Shown: positions 15,011 through 29,745, numbered from the stretch's first letter. The stretch is 64,000 nt of DNA from Archivesica marissinica (GCA_014843695.1 CM026401.1:53405320-53469319); one strand, 5' to 3'. The notes: generated by a model not told the origin, from the letters alone. Numbers and translations are program-made.

Positions 15011-15600
15011 GCTTTACTGTGTAGGTGCTGTAGAAGCTACATCTGGGCTACAATACGATTTAATGTGTAGTTGCTGTAGAAGCTACATCTGGGCTACACT
15101 ACGCTTTAATGTGTAGGTGCTGTAGAAGCTACATCTGGGCTACAATACGATTTAATGTGTAGTTGCTGTAGAAGCTACATCTGGGCTACAATACGATTTA
15201 ATGTGTAGTTGCTGTAGAAGCTACATCTGGGCTACAATACGCTTTACTGTGTAGGTGCTGTAGAAGCTACATCTGGGCTACAATACGATTTAATGTGTAG
15301 TTGCTGTAGAAGCTACATCTGGGCTACACTACGCTTTAATGTGTAGGTGCTGTAGAAGCTACATCTGGGCTACAATACGATTTAATGTGTAGTTGCTGTA
15401 GAAGCTACATCTGGGCTACAATACGATTTAATGTGTAGTTGCTGTAGAAGCTACATCTGGGCTACAATACGCTTTACTGTGTAGGTGCTGTAGAAGCTAC
15501 ATCTGGGCTACAATACGATTTAATGTGTAGTTGCTGTAGAAGCTACATCTGGGCTACACTACGCTTTAATGTGTAGGTGCTGTAGAAGCTACATCTGGGC
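15011..15600. repeat. Higher-order repeat, 5 x 46 bp (230 bp)
   Basis: The diagnostic variant GCTTTACTG occurs at 15011, 15241 and 15471, exactly 230 bp apart. The same order of variant units (CGATTTAAT, CACTACGC, CGATTTAAT, CGATTTAAT) repeats between them. This is a local five-unit higher-order repeat created by recent amplification inside the satellite. Confidence 0.85.
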
Positions 15601-18600
15601 TACAATACGCTTTAATGTGTAGGTACTGTAGAAGCTACAACTGGGCTACAATACGCATTAATGTTTAGGTGCTGTAAGCTACAGCTGTGCTACAATACGC
15701 TTTAATGTGTAGGTGTTGTAGAAGCTACATCTGGGCTACAATACGCTTTAATGAGTAGGTGTTGTAGAAGCTACATCTGGCCTACAATACGCTTTACTGT
15801 GTAGGTGCTGTAGAAGCTACATCTGGGCTACAATACGTATTAATGTGTAGGTGCTGTAGAAGCTACAGCTGGGCTACAATAGGCTTTAATGTATAGGTGC
15901 TGTAGAAGCTACATCTGTGCTACAATACGCTTTAATGTTTAGGTGCTGTAGAAGCTACATCTGGGCTACAATACGCTTTAATGTGTAGGTGCTGTAGAAG
16001 CTACATCTGGGCTACAATAAGCTTTAATGTGTAGGTTCTGTAGAAGCTACATCTGGGCTACAATAAGCTTTAATATGTAGGTGATGCAGAAGCTACATCT
16101 GGGCTACAATACGCTTTAATATGTAGGTGCTGCAGAAGCTAAATCTGGGCAACACTACGCTTTAATGTGTAGGTGTTGTTGAATCTACAGCTGGGCTACA
16201 ATACGCTTTAATGTGTAGGTGTAGAAACTATAACTGTGATACAATACGTTTAAATGTGTAGGTGATGCAGAAGCTACATCTGGGCTACAATACGCTTTAA
16301 TGTGTAGGTGCTGTAGAAGCTACAGCTGGACTACAATACGCTTTAATGTGTAGGTGATGTAGAAGCTACATCTGGACTACAATACGCTTTCATGTGTAGG
16401 TTCTGTAGAAGCTACATCTGGGCTACAATACGCTTTAATGTGTAGGTGCTGTAGAAGCTACATCTGGGCTACAATACGCTTTACTGTGTAGGTGCTGTAG
16501 AAGCTACTTCTGGGCTACAATACGCTTTAATGTGTAGGTGCTGTAGAAGCTACATCTGGGCTACAATACGCTTTACTGTGTATGTGCTGTAGAAGCTACA
16601 TTTGGGCTACAATACGCTTTAATGTGTAGGTGCTGTAGAAGCTACATCTGGTCTACAATACGCTTTACTGTGTAGGTGCTGTAGAAGCTACATCTGGGCT
16701 ACAATACGCTTTAATGTGTAGGTGTAGAAGCTATAACTGTGCTACAATACGTTTTATTGTGTAGGTGATGCAGAAGCTACATCTGGGCTACAATACGCTT
16801 TAATGTGTGGGTGCTGTAGAAGCTAAAGCTGGACTACAATACGGTTTAATGTGTAGGTGATGTAGAAGCTACAGCTGGACTACAATACGCTTTCATGTGT
16901 AGGTTCTGTAGAAGCTACAGCTGGACTACAATACGCTTTAATGTGTAGGTGCTGTAGAAGCTACAACTGGGCTACAATACGTATTAATGTTTACGTGCTG
17001 TAAGCTACAGCTGTGCTACAAAACGCTTTAATGTGTAGCTGCTGTAAGCTACAGCTGGACTACACTACGCTTTAATGTGTAGGTGCTGTAGAAGCTTCAG
17101 CTGGGCTACAATAAGCTTTAATGTGTAGGTGCTGTAAGCTACAGCTGGGCTACAATAGGCTTTAATGTGTAGGTACTATAGAAGCTACCACTGGGCTACA
17201 ATACGCTTTAATGTGTAGGTGCTGTAGAGGCTACAGCTGGGCTACAATACGCTTTAATGTGTAGGTACTGTAGAAGCTACAGCTGGGCTACAATACGCTT
17301 TACTGTGTATGTACTGTAGAAGCTACAGTTGGGCTACAATACGCTTTAATGTGTAGGTGCTGTAGAAGCTACAGCCCGGCTACAATAGGCTTTAATGTGT
17401 AGGTGCTGTAGAAGCTACATCTGGGCTACAATACGCTTTAATGTGTACGTGTTTTAGAAGCTACAGCTGGGCTACACTATGCTGTAATGTGTAGGTGCTG
17501 TAGAAGCTACATCTGGGCTACTATACGCTTTAATGTGTAGGTGCTGTAGAAGCTACATCTGGGCTACAATAGGCTGTAATGTGTAGGTGCTGTAGAAGCT
17601 ACATCTGGGCTACAATACGCTTTAATGTATAGGTGCTGTAGAAGCTACATATGGACTACTATACGCTTTAATGTGTAGGTGCTGTAGAAGCTACATCTGG
17701 GCTACAATACGCTGTAATGTGTAGGTGCTGTAGAAGCTACATCTGGGCTACAATACGCTTTAATGTGTAGGTGCTGTAGAAGCTACATTTGGGCTACAAT
17801 ACGCTTTAATGTGTAGGTGCTGTAGAAGCTACATCTGGTCTACAATACGCTTTACTGTGTAGGTGCTGTAGAAGCTACATCTGGGATACAATACGCTTTA
17901 ATGTGTAGTTGCTGTAGAAGCTACCTCTGGGCTACAATACGCTTTAATGTGTAGGTGCTGTAGAAGCTACATCTGGGCTACAATACGCTTTAATGTGTAG
18001 GTGCTGTAGAAGCTACATCTCGGCTACAATACGCTTTAATGTCTAGGTGCTGTAGAGGCTACATCTGGGCTACAATACGCTTTAATGTGTAGGTGTGTAG
18101 AAGCTACAACTGGGCTACAATACGCTTTATTGTGTAGGTACTGTAGAAGCTACATCTGGGCTACAATACGCTTTAATGTGTAGGTGCTGTAGAAGCTACA
18201 ACTGGGCTACAATACCTATTAATGTTTAGGTGTTGTAAGCTGCAGCTGTGCTACAATAAGCTTTAATGTGTAGGTGCTGTAAGCTACAGCTGGACTACAC
18301 TACGCTTTAATGTGTAGGTGCTGTAGACGCTACAGCTGGGCTACAATAAGCTTTAATGTGTAGGTGCTGTAAGCTACAGCTGGGCTACAATAGGCTTTAA
18401 TGTGTAGGTACTATAGAAGCTACAACTGGGCTACAATACCCTTTAATGTGTACGTGTTTTAGAAGCTACAGCTGGGCTACAATACGCTTTAATATGTAGG
18501 TGCTGTATAAGCTACAACTGGGCTATAAAACGCTTTAATGTGTAGGTGCTGTATGCTACAGCTGGGCTACAATACGCTTTAATGTGTAGGTGTTGTAGAA

Positions 18601-21600
18601 GCTACAGCTGGGCTACAATAAGCTTTAATGTGTAGGTACTGTAGAAGCTACAGCTGGGCTACAATACGCTTTAATGTGTAGGTGCTGTAGAAGCTACATC
18701 TGGGCTACAATATGCTTTAATGTATAGGTGCTGTAGAAGCTACACCTGGGCTACAATACGCTTTATTGTGTAGGTTCTATAGAAGCTACATCTGGACTAC
18801 AATACGCTTTAATGTGTAGGTGCTGTAGAAGCTACAGCTGGGCTACAATACTCTTTAATGTGTCGGTGCTGTAGAAGCTAATTCTGGGCTACACTACGCT
18901 TTACAGTGTAGGTGCTGTAGAAGCTACATCTGGGCTACAATACGCTTTAATGTGTAGGTGCTGTAGAAGCTACATCTGGTCTACAATACGCTTTACTGTG
19001 TAGGTGCTGTAGAAGCTACATCTGGGCTACAATACGCTTTAATGTGTAGTTGTTGTAGAAGCTACATCTGGGCTACAATGCGCTTTAATGTGTGGGTGCT
19101 GTAGAAGCTACATCTGGGCTACAATACGCTTTAATGTGTAGGTGCTGTAGAAGCTACAGCTGGGTTACAATACGCTGTGATGTGTAGGTGCTGCAGAAGC
19201 TACATCTGGGCTACAATACGCTTTAATGTGTAGGTGCTGTTGAAGCTACATCTCGGCTACAATACGCTTTAATGTCTAGGTGCTGTAGAAGCTACATCTG
19301 GGCTACAATACGTTTTAATGTGTAGGTGCTACAGAAGCTATATCTGGGCTACAATACGCTTTAATGTGTAGGTGTTGTAGAATCTACAACTGGGCTACAA
19401 TACGCTTTAATGTTTAGGTGCTGTAAGCTACAGCTGGGCTACAATAGGCTTTAATGTGTAGGTGCTGTAGAAGCTACAGCTGGTCTACAATACGCTTTAA
19501 TGTGTAGGTGCTGTAGAAGCTACAGCTGGGCTACAATACGCTTTAATGTGTAGGTGCTGTAGAAGCTACATCTGGGCTGCAATACGCTTTAATGTGCAGG
19601 TGCTGTAGAAGCTACAGCTGTGCTACAATACGCTTTAATGTGTAAGTGCTGTAGAAGCTACATCTGGGCTACAATACGCTGTAATGTGTAGGTGCTGTAG
19701 AAGCTACAACTGGGCTACAAAACGCTTTAATGTGTAGGTGCTGTAAGCAACAGCTGGGCTACAATACGCTTTAATGTGTAGGTGCTGTAGAAGCTACAGC
19801 TGGGCTACAATAAGCGTTAATGTGTAGGTGCTGTAAGCTACAGCTGGGCTACAATACGCTTTACTGTGTAGGTACTATAGAAGCTACAGCTGGGCTACAA
19901 TACGCTTTAATGTGTAGGTGCTGTAGAAGCTACAGCTGGGCTATAATACGCTTTAATGTGTAGATACTTTAGAAGCTACAGCTGGGCTACAATACAGCTT
20001 TACTGTGTATGTACTGTAGAAGCTACAGTTGGGCTACAATACGCTTTATTGTGTAGGTGCTGTAGAAACTACAGCTGGGCTACAATACGCTTTAATGTGT
20101 AGGTGCTGTAGAAGCTACATCTTGGCTACAATACGCTTTAATGTGTATGTGCTGTAGAAGCTACATCTGGGCTACAATACGCTTTATTGTGTAGGTGCTG
20201 TAGAAGCTACAGCTGGGCTACAATAAGTTTTAATGTGTAGGTGCTGTAGGCTACAGCTGGGCTACAATAGGCTTTAATGTGTAGGTGTTGTAGAAGCTAC
20301 AGCTGGGCTACACTATGCTTTAATGTGTAGGTGCTGTAGAAGCTACATATGGGCTACAATACGCTTTAATGTGTAGGTGCTGTAGAAGCTACATCTGGAC
20401 TACAATACGCTTTAATGTGTAGGTTCTGTAGAAGCTACATCTGGGCTACAATACGCTTTAATGTGTAAGTGCTGTAGAAGCTACAGCTGGGCTACAATAA
20501 GCTTTAATGTGTAGGTACTGTAGAAGCTACAGCTCGGCTACAATACGCTTTACTGTCTATGTACTGTAGAAGCTACAGTTGGACTACAATACGCTTTAAT
20601 GTGTAGGTGCTGTAGAAGCTACATCTGGGCTACAATACGCTTTAATGTATAGGTGCTGTAGAAGCTACATCTGGGCTACAATACGCTTTAATGTATAGGT
20701 GTGTAGAAGCTACATCTGGACTACAATAGGCTTTAATAGGTAGGTGCTGTAGAAGCTACAGCTGGACTACAATAAGCTTTAATATGTAGGTGCTGTAAGC
20801 TACAGCTGGGCTACAATATGCTTTAATGTGTAGGTGCTGTAGAAGCTACATCTGGGCTACAATAGGCTGTAATGTGTAGGTGCTGTAGAAGTTACATCTG
20901 GGCTACAATACGTTTTAATGTGTAGGTGCTGTAGAAGCTACATCTGGGCTACAATACGCTTTAATGTGTAGGTGCTGTAGAAGCTACAGCTGGGCTACAA
21001 TACGCTTTAATGTGTAGGTGCTGTAGAAACTACATATGGGCTACAATACGCTGTAATGTGTAGGTGCTGTAGAAGCTACATCTGGGCTACAATACGCTTT
21101 AATGTGTAGGTGCTGTAAGCTACAGCTGGGCTACAATACGCTTTAATGTGTAGGTACTGTAGAAGCTACAGCTGGGCTACAATACGCTTTAATGTGTAGG
21201 TGCTGTAGAAGCTACATCTGGGCTACAATACGCTTTAATGTATAGGTGCTGTAGAAACTACATCTGGGCTACAATTCGCTTCAATGTGTAGGTCCTATAG
21301 AAGCTACATCTGGACTACAATACGCTTTAGTGTGTAGTTGCTGTAGAAGCTACAGCTGGGCTACAATATTCTTTAATGTGTAGGTGCTGAAGAAGCTACA
21401 TCTGGGCTACAATACTCTTTAATGTGTAGGTGCTGTAGAAGCTACATCTGGTCTACAATACGCTTTACTGTGTAGGTGTTGTAAAGCTACATCTGGGCTA
21501 CAATACGCTTTAATGTGTAGTTGCTGTAGAAGCTACATCTGGGCTACAATACGCTTTAATGTTTGGGTGCTGTAGAAGCTACATCTGGGCTACAATACGC

Positions 21601-24600
21601 TTTAATGTGTAGGTGCTGTAGAAGCTATAGCTGGGCTTCAATACGCTGTAATGTGTAGGTGCTGTAGAAGCTACATCTGGGCTGCAATACGCTTTAATGT
21701 GCAGGTGCTGTAGAAGCTACAGCTGTGCTACAATACGCTTTAATGTGTAAGTGCTGTAGAAGCTACATCTGGGCTACAATACGCTGTAATGTGTAGGTGC
21801 TGTAGAAGCTACAACTGGGCTACAAAACGCTTTAATGTGTAGGTGCTGTAAGCAACAGCTGGGCTACAATACGCTTTAATGTGTAGGTGCTGTAGAAGCT
21901 ACAGCTGGGCTACAATAAGCGTTAATGTGTAGGTGCTGTAAGCTACAGCTGGGCTACAATACGCTTTAATGTGTAGGTACTATAGAAGCTACAGCTGGGC
22001 TACAATACGCATTAATGTGTAGGTGCTGTAGAAGCTACAGCTGGGCTACAATACGCTTTAATGTGTAGATACTTTAGAAGCTTCAGCTGGGCTACAATAC
22101 AGCTTTACTGTTTATGTACTGTAGAAGCTACAGTTGGGCTACAATACGCTTTATTGTGTAGGTGCTGTAGAAGCTACAGCTGGGCTACAATACGCTTTAA
22201 TGTGTAGGTGCTGTAGAAGCTACATCTGGGCTACAATACGCTTTAATGTGTATGTGCTGTAGAAGCTACATCTGGGCTACAATACGCTTTATTGTGTAGG
22301 TGCTGTAGAAGCTACAGCTGGGCTACAATAAGTTTTAATGTGTAGGTGCTGTAGGCTACAGCTGGGCTACAATAGGCTTTAATGTGTAGGTGTTGTAGAA
22401 GCTACAGCTGGGCTACACTATGCTTTAATGTGTAGGTGCTGTAGAAGCTACATCTGGGCTACAATACGCTTTAATGTGTAGGTGCTGTAGAAGCTACATC
22501 TGGACTACAATACGCTTTAATGTGTAGGTTCTGTAGAAGCTACATCTGGGCTACAATACGCTGTAATGTGTAGGTGCTGTAGAAGCTACATCTGGGCTAC
22601 AATACTCTTTAATGTGTAGGTGCTGTAGAAGCTACAACTGGGCTACAAAACTCTTTAATGTGTAGGTGCTGTAAGCTAAAGCTGGGCTACAATACGCTTT
22701 AATGTGTAGGTGCTGTAGAAGCTACAGCTGGGCTACAATAAGCTTTAATGTGTAGGTGCTGTAAGCTACATCTGGGCTACAATACGCTTTAATGTGTAGG
22801 TACTGTAGAACCTACAGCTGGGCTACAATACGCTTTAATGTGTAAGTGCTGTAGAAGCTACAGCTGGGCTACAATAAGCTTTAATGTGTAGGTACTGTAG
22901 AAGCTACAGCTCGGCTACAATACGCTTTACTGTCTATGTACTGTAGAAGCTACAGTTGGACTACAATACGCTTTAATGTGTAGGTGCTGTAGAAGCTACA
23001 TCTGGGCTACAATACGCTTTAATGTATAGGTGCTGTAGAAGCTACATCTGGGCTACAATAGGCTTTAATGTATAGGTGTGTAGAAGCTACATCTGGACTA
23101 CAATACGCTTTAATATGTAGGTGCTGTAGAAGCTACAGCTGGACTACAATAAGCTTTAATATGTAGGTGCTGTAAGCTACAGCTGGGCTACAATATGCTT
23201 TAATGTGTAGGTGCTGTAGAAGCTACATCTGGGCTACAATAGGCTGTAATGTGTAGGTGCTGTAGAAGTTACATCTGGGCTACAATACGTTTTAATGTGT
23301 AGGTGCTGTAGAAGCTACATCTGGGCTACACTACGCTTTAATGTGTAGGTGCTGTAGAAGCTACAGCTGGGCTACAATACGCTTTAATGTGTAGGTGCTG
23401 TAGAAGCTACATATGGGCTACAATACGCTGTAATGTGTAGGTGCTGTAGAAGCTACAACTGGGCTACAATACGCTTTAATGTGTAGGTGCTGTAGAAGCT
23501 ACATCTGGGCTACAATACGCTTTAATGTGTAGGTGCTGTAAGCTACAGCTGGGCTACAATACGCTTTAATGTGTAGGTACTGTAGAAGCTACAGCTGGGC
23601 TACAATACGCTTTAATGTGTAGGTGCTGTAGAAGCTACATCTGGGCTACAATACGCTTTAATGTATAGGTGCTGTAGAAACTACATCTGGGCTACAATAC
23701 GCTTCAATGTGTAGGTCCTATAGAAGCTACATCTGGACTACAATACGCTTTAGTGTGTAGTTGCTGTAGAAGCTACAGCTGGGCTACAATACTCTTTAAT
23801 GTGTAGGTGCTGAAGAAGCTACATCTGGGCTACAATACGCTTTAATGTGTAGTTGCTGTAGAAGCTACATCTGGGCTACAATACGCTTTAATGTTTGGGT
23901 GCTGTAGAAGCTACATCTGGGCTACAATACGCTTTAATGTGTAGGTGCTGTAGAAGCTATAGCTGGGCTTCAATACGCTGTAATGTGTAGGTGCTGCAGA
24001 AGCTACATCTGGGCTACAATACGCTTTAATGTGTAGGTGCTGTAGAAGCTACATCTCGGCTACAATACGCTTTAATGTCTAGGTGTTGTAGAAGCTACAT
24101 CTGGGCTACAATAGGCTTTAATGTGTAGGTGCTGTAGAAGCTACATCTGGGCTACAATACGCTTTAATGTGTAGGTGCTGTAGAAGCTACAGCTGTGCTA
24201 CAATACGCTTTAATGTGTAAGTACTGTAGAAGCTACATCTGGGCTACAATACGCTTTAATGTGTAGGTCTGTAGAAGCTACATCTGGACTACAATAGGCT
24301 TTAATGTGTAGGTGCTGTAGAAGCTACATCTGGGCTACAATACGCTGTAATGTGTAGGTGCTGTAGAAGCTACATCTGGGCTACAATACGCTTTAATGTG
24401 TAGGTGCTGTAGAAGCTACAACTGGGCTACAAAACGCTTTAATGTGTAGGTACTGTAAGCTACAGCTGGGCTACAATACGCTTTAATGTGTAGGTGCTGT
24501 AGAAGCTACAGCTAGGCTACAATAAGCTTTAATGTGTAGGTGCTGTAAGCTACAGCTGGGCTACAATAGTCTTTAATGTGTAGGTGTTGTAGAAGCTACA

Positions 24601-27600
24601 GCTGGGCTACACTATGCTTTAATGTGTAGATGCTGTAGAAGCTACATCTGGGCTACAATACGCTTTAATGTGTAGGTGCTATAGAAGCTACATCTGGACT
24701 ACAATACGCTTTAATGTGTAGGTTCTGTAGAAGCTACATCTGGGCTACAATAGGCTTTAATGTGTAGGTGCTGTAGAAGATACAGCTGGGCTACAATACG
24801 CTTTATTGTGTAGGTGCTGTAGAAGCTACAGCTGGGCTACAATACGATTTGATGTGTAGGTGCTGTAGAAACTACATCTGGGCTGCAATACGCTTTAATG
24901 TGTAGGTGCTGTAGAAGCTACAGCTGTGCTACAATACGCTTTAATGTGTAAGTGCTGTAGAAGCTACATCTGGGCTACAATACGCTGTAATGTGTAGGTA
25001 CTGTAGAAGCTACATCTGGGCTACAAAAAGCTTTAATGTGTAGGTGCTGTACGCTACAGCTGGGCTACAATACGCTTTAATGTGTAGGTGCTGTAGAAGC
25101 TACAGCTGGGCTACAATAAGCTTTAATGTGTAGGTGCTGTAGAAGCTACAGCTGGGCTACAATACGCTTTAATGTGTAGGTACTATAGAAGCTACAGCTG
25201 GGCTACAATAGGCTTTAATGTGTAGGTGTTGTAGAAGCTACAGCTGGGCTACACTATGCTTTAATGTGTAGGTGCTGTAGAAGCTACATCTGGGCTACAA
25301 TACGCTTTAATGTGTATGTGCTGTAGAAGCTACATCTGGGCTACAATACGCTTTAATGTGTAGGTTCTGTAGAAGCTACATCTGGGCTACAATACGCTGT
25401 AATGTGTAGGTGCTGTAGAAGCTACATCTGTGCTACAATACGCTTTAATGTGTAGGTGCTGTAGAAGCTACAACTGGGCTACAAAACTCTTTAATGTGTA
25501 GGTGCTGTAAGCTACAGCTGGGCTACAATAAGCTTTAATGTGTAGGTGCTGTAAGCTACAGCTGGGCTACAATACGCTGTAATGTGTAGGTACTGTAGAA
25601 CTTACAGATGGGCTACAATACGCTTTAATTTGTAGGTGCTGTAGAAGCTACAGCTGGGCTACAATAAGCTTTAATGTGTAGGTACTGTAGAAGCTACAGC
25701 TCGGCTACAATACGCTTTACTGTCTATGTACTGTAGAAGCTACAGTTGGGCTACAATACGCTTTAATGTGTAGGTGCTGTAGAAGCTACATCTGGGATAC
25801 AATACGCTTTAATGTATAGGTGCTGTAGAAGCTACATCTGGGCTACAATACGCTTTAATATGTAGGTGCTGTAGAAGCTATAGCTGGACTACAATAAGCT
25901 TTAATATGTAGGTGCTGTAAGCTACAGCTGGGCTACAATACGCTGTAATGTGTAGGTGCTGTAGAAGCTACATCTGGGCTACAATACGTTTTAATCTGTA
26001 GGTGCTGTAGAAGCTACATCTGGGCTACAATACGCTTTAATGTGTAGGTGCTGTAGAAGCTACAGCTGGGCTACAATACGCTTTAATGTGTAGGTGCTGT
26101 AGAAGCTACATCTGGGCTACAATACGCTGTAATGTGTAGGTGCTGTAGAAGCTACAGCTGGGCTACAATACGCTTTAATGTGTAGGTGCTGTAGAAGCTA
26201 CATCTGGGCTACAATACGCTTTAATGTGTAGGTGCTGTAAGCTACAGCTGGGCTACAATACGCTTTAATGTGTAGGTACTGTAGAAGCTACAGCTGGGCT
26301 ACAATACGCTTTAATGTGTAGGTGCTGTAGAAGCTACATCTGGGCTACAATACGCTTTAATGTATAGGTGCTGTAGAAGCTACATCTAGGCTACAATACG
26401 CTTCAATGTGTAGGTGCTATAGAAGCTACATCTGGACTACAATACGCTTTAGTGTGTAGGTGCTATAGAAGCTACAGCTGGGCTACAATACCCTTTAATG
26501 TGTAGGTGCTGTAGAAGCTACATCTGGGCTACACTACGCTTTACAGTGTAGGTGCTGTAGAAGCTACATCTGGGCTACAATACGCTCTAATGTGTAGGTG
26601 CTGTAGAAGCTACATCTGGCCTACAATACGCTTTACTGTGTAGGTGCTGTAGAAGCTACATCTGGGCTACAATACGCTTTAATGTGTAGTTGCTGTAGAA
26701 GCTATAGCTGGGCTTCAATACGCTGTAATGTGTAGGTGCTGCAGAAGCTAAATCTGGGCTACAATACGCTTTAACGCGTAGGTGCTGTAGAAGCTACATC
26801 TCGGCTACAATACGCTTTAATGTCTAGGTGTTGTAGAAACTACATCTGGGCTACAATACGCTTTAATGTGTAGGTGCTGTAGAAGCTACATCTGGGCTAC
26901 AATACGCTTTAATGTGTAGGTGCTGTAGAAGCTACATCTGGGCTACAATACGCTTTAATGTGTAGTTGCTGTAGAAGCTACATCTGGGCTACAATACGCT
27001 TTAATGTGTGGGTGCTGTAGAAGCTACATCTGGGCTACAATACGCTTTAATGTGTATGTGCTGTAGAAGCTATTGCTGGGCTTCAATACGCTGTAATGTG
27101 TAGGTGCTGCAGAAGCTACATCTGGGCTACAATACGCTTTAATGTGTAGGTGCTGTAGAAGCTACATCTCGGCTACAATACGCTTTAATGTTTAGGTGAT
27201 GTAAGCTACAGCTGGGCTACAATACGCTTTAATGTGTAGGTGCTGTAGAAGCTACAGCTGGGCTACAATACGCTTTAATGTGTAGGTGCTGTAGAAGCTA
27301 CAGCTGGGCTACAATACGCTTTAATGTGTAGGTGCTGTAGAAGCTACATCTGGGCTGCAATACGCTTTAATGTGTAGGTGCTGTAGAAGCTACAGCTGGG
27401 CTACAATACGCTTTAATGTGTAGATGCTGTAGAAGCTACATCTGGGCTACAATACGCTGTAATGTGTAGGTGCTGTAGAAGCTACATCTGGGCTACAATA
27501 CGCTTTAATGTGTAGGTGCTGTAGAAGCTACAGCTGGGCTACAATACGCTTTAATGTGTAGGTGCTGTAGAAGCTACATCTGGGCTACAATACGCTTTAA

Positions 27601-28923
27601 TGTGTAGGTGCTGTAGAAGCTACAGCTAGGCTACAATAAGCTTTATTGTGTAGGTGCTGTAAGCTACAGCTGGGCTACAATACGCTTTAATGTGTAGGTG
27701 CTGTAGAAGCTACAGCTGGGCTACAATACGCTTTAATGTGTAGGTGGTGTAGAAGCTACAGCTGGGCTACAATACGCTTTAATGTGTAGGTGCTGTAGAA
27801 GCTACATCTGGGCTACAATACGCTTTAATGTGTAGCTACTGTAGAAGCTACATCTGGACTACAATACGCTTTAATGTGTAGGTGCTGTAGAAGCTACAGC
27901 TGGGCTACAATACGCTTTAATGTGTAGGTACTATAGAAGCTACAGCTGGGCTACAATACGCTTTAATGTGTAGGTGCTGTAGAAGCTACAGCTGGGCTAC
28001 AATACGCTTTAATGTGTAGGTACTGTAGAAGCTACAGCTCGGCTACAATACGCTTTACTGTGTATGTACTGTAGAAGCTACAGTTGGGCTACACTACGCT
28101 TTAATGTGTAGGTGCTGTAGAAGCTACATCTGGGCTACAATACGCTTTAATGTATAGGTGCTGTAGAAGCTACATCTGGGCTACAATACGCTTTAATGTG
28201 TAGGTGCTGTAGAAGCTACATCTGGACTACAATACGCTTTAATATGTAGGTGCTGTAGAAGCTACATCTGGGCTACAAAACGCTGTAATGTGTAGGTGCT
28301 GTAGAAGCTACATCTGGGCTACAATACTCTTTAATGTGTAGGTGCTGTAGAAGCTACATCTGGGCTACAATACGCGTTAATGTGTAGGTGCTGTAGAAGC
28401 TACAGCTGGGCTACAATACGCTTTAATGTGTAGGTGCTGTAGAAGCTACCTCTGGGCTACACTACGCTTTACTGTGTAGGTGCAGTAGAAGCTACATCTG
28501 GGCTACAATACGCTTTACTGTGTAGGTGCTGTAGAAGCTACATCTGGGCTACAATACGCTTTAATGTGTAGGTGCTGTAGAAGATACATCTGGGCTACAA
28601 TACGCTTTAATGTGTAGGTGCTTTAGAAGCTACAGCTGGGCTACAATACGCTTTACTGTGTAGGTGCTGTAGAAGCTACATCTGGGCTACAATACGCTTT
28701 AATGTGTAGGTGCTGTAGAAGCTACATCTGGACTACAATACGCTTTAATGTGTAGGTGCTGTAGAAGCTACATCTGGGCTACAATACGCTTTAATGTGTA
28801 GATGCTGTAGAAGCTACATCTGGGCTACAATACGCTTTAATGTGTAGGTGCTGTAGAAGCTACATCTGGTCCACAATACGCTTTAATGTGTAGGTGCTGT
28901 AGAAGCTTTTCTTTTATGTTTAG

Positions 28924-29018
28924 GTTGTCCGTCGGGATGGGAGTTACACAACAACCGCTGCTATATGTTTGAACTCGATTTTCGAAGGATTTATGAAGAG
29001 GCCGACGCCGCCTGCGGT
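28924..29018 (+). CDS. Cont: Contactin exon 1 (visible): start of CTLD
   Basis: Begins after the acceptor TTTCTTTTATGTTTAG and ends before a consensus GTAAGT. It enters in phase 1 (two bases complete a codon) and leaves in phase 0. The product starts CPSGWELHNNRCY, the extra N-terminal Cys pair of long-form C-type lectin domains, and ends EEADAACG, matching the second helix of the fold with its first core Cys. The polypyrimidine tract is short and lies against the end of the 46-bp satellite, so the branch point probably falls inside satellite sequence. Confidence 0.93.
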
Positions 29019-29600
29019 GTAAGTATCATATATGCAATGTAAGCATATATATTTACTATGTATGTCCTCGTGGTGTTAAAGACTATTTGAAATTTAATAA
29101 AAAATCTAGGGTTACTCCCGAGAACTCGGCGTGCAAACCCCAGGCCCGTAGCCACACTGAGGCACACCTAGGCAAGTTAAAATTTCCTGTAAAAAAAAAT
29201 GAAAAATGAAATAAATAAAATTCAGAAAATATCCATTTGCTGTATAAAATGTTCACTGTTAGAGAGCTGAAAGGTCAGTACATAATTATACGTCTCAACT
29301 CATTAAATCAGAAAATCGCTTCTATACCTCAACAATTTTAAGGAGAAACATACCCCTGACTGCCTAGATTGCCTCGGTTGCCTCTGGCTACGGTACTGAA
29401 CCTCCGTCGAAGCAAACGCGAGATGTGTAAACATAGATTTGTTTCACTTCTTCATCCCTGTAATTTCCCGAGCAAACAATTTTGAACACGGCGCGCTTGA
29501 TTATGCACCCCATACAACCGAGATCATGTTCATGACATAAAATCGAGACTACGCTCCTGGGTGAAACCACAGGTGCTTGTATATGTATGCAGTATATGGC
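29019..29600. other. Intron 1, first part: no gene seen
   Basis: AT-rich sequence after the GTAAGT donor. I see no tRNA-like head, array or conserved ORF. The 60-codon reverse ORF at 29388-29570 has no recognisable motif and is treated as chance. Confidence 0.6.
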
Positions 29601-29745
29601 ATTAGTAGTGACGGGTTGTCATTTTTAGACTTGCATGGAATGGCTTATGAAAATCTAGTTATAGTGTCAAGCCTATAGTGTATCATAGTCTTCTTAAAAA
29701 AACAATAAAGATTTAGTTTTTGGATTTTGAACCCCAAGCGTATGT
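29600..29745. repeat. Dispersed repeat module, single arm
   Basis: This stretch (GTGACGGGTTGTCATTTTTA through AAGCCTATAGTGTATC to TTTTGAACCCCAAGCGT) resembles, in the same order, the right half of the foldback at 29946-30216 (GTGACGGGTGTCATTTTAAA, CAAGCCTATGGTTTATC, TTTTGAACCCGAAACC). It is probably a diverged copy of one arm of the same non-autonomous element. Confidence 0.6.

Larger units (their letters stand above)
1..28904. repeat. 46-bp satellite array (about 630 units), open at left edge
   Basis: The first 28.9 kb is one head-to-tail array with a 46-bp unit (core GTAGGTGCTGTAGAAGCTAC, then ATCTGGGCTACAATACGCTT and TAATGT). The unit contains a short inverted repeat, TGTAG-AAG-CTACA, and a direct repeat of GCTACA. 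Variant classes recur: ATC or AGC before TGG; TACGC, TAAGC or TAGGC; and a shortened GTGCTGTAAGCTAC lacking GAA. No transposon, gene or unique spacer interrupts it. It runs off the left edge and ends about 19 bp before the acceptor of the first visible contactin exon, so it lies in the intron upstream of the CTLD. No translated product is supported. Confidence 0.97.

Noticed and set aside
1..28904. CRISPR-like regular array
   Set aside because: The 46-bp units are contiguous with no unique spacers, and the window is clearly eukaryotic; this is satellite DNA.
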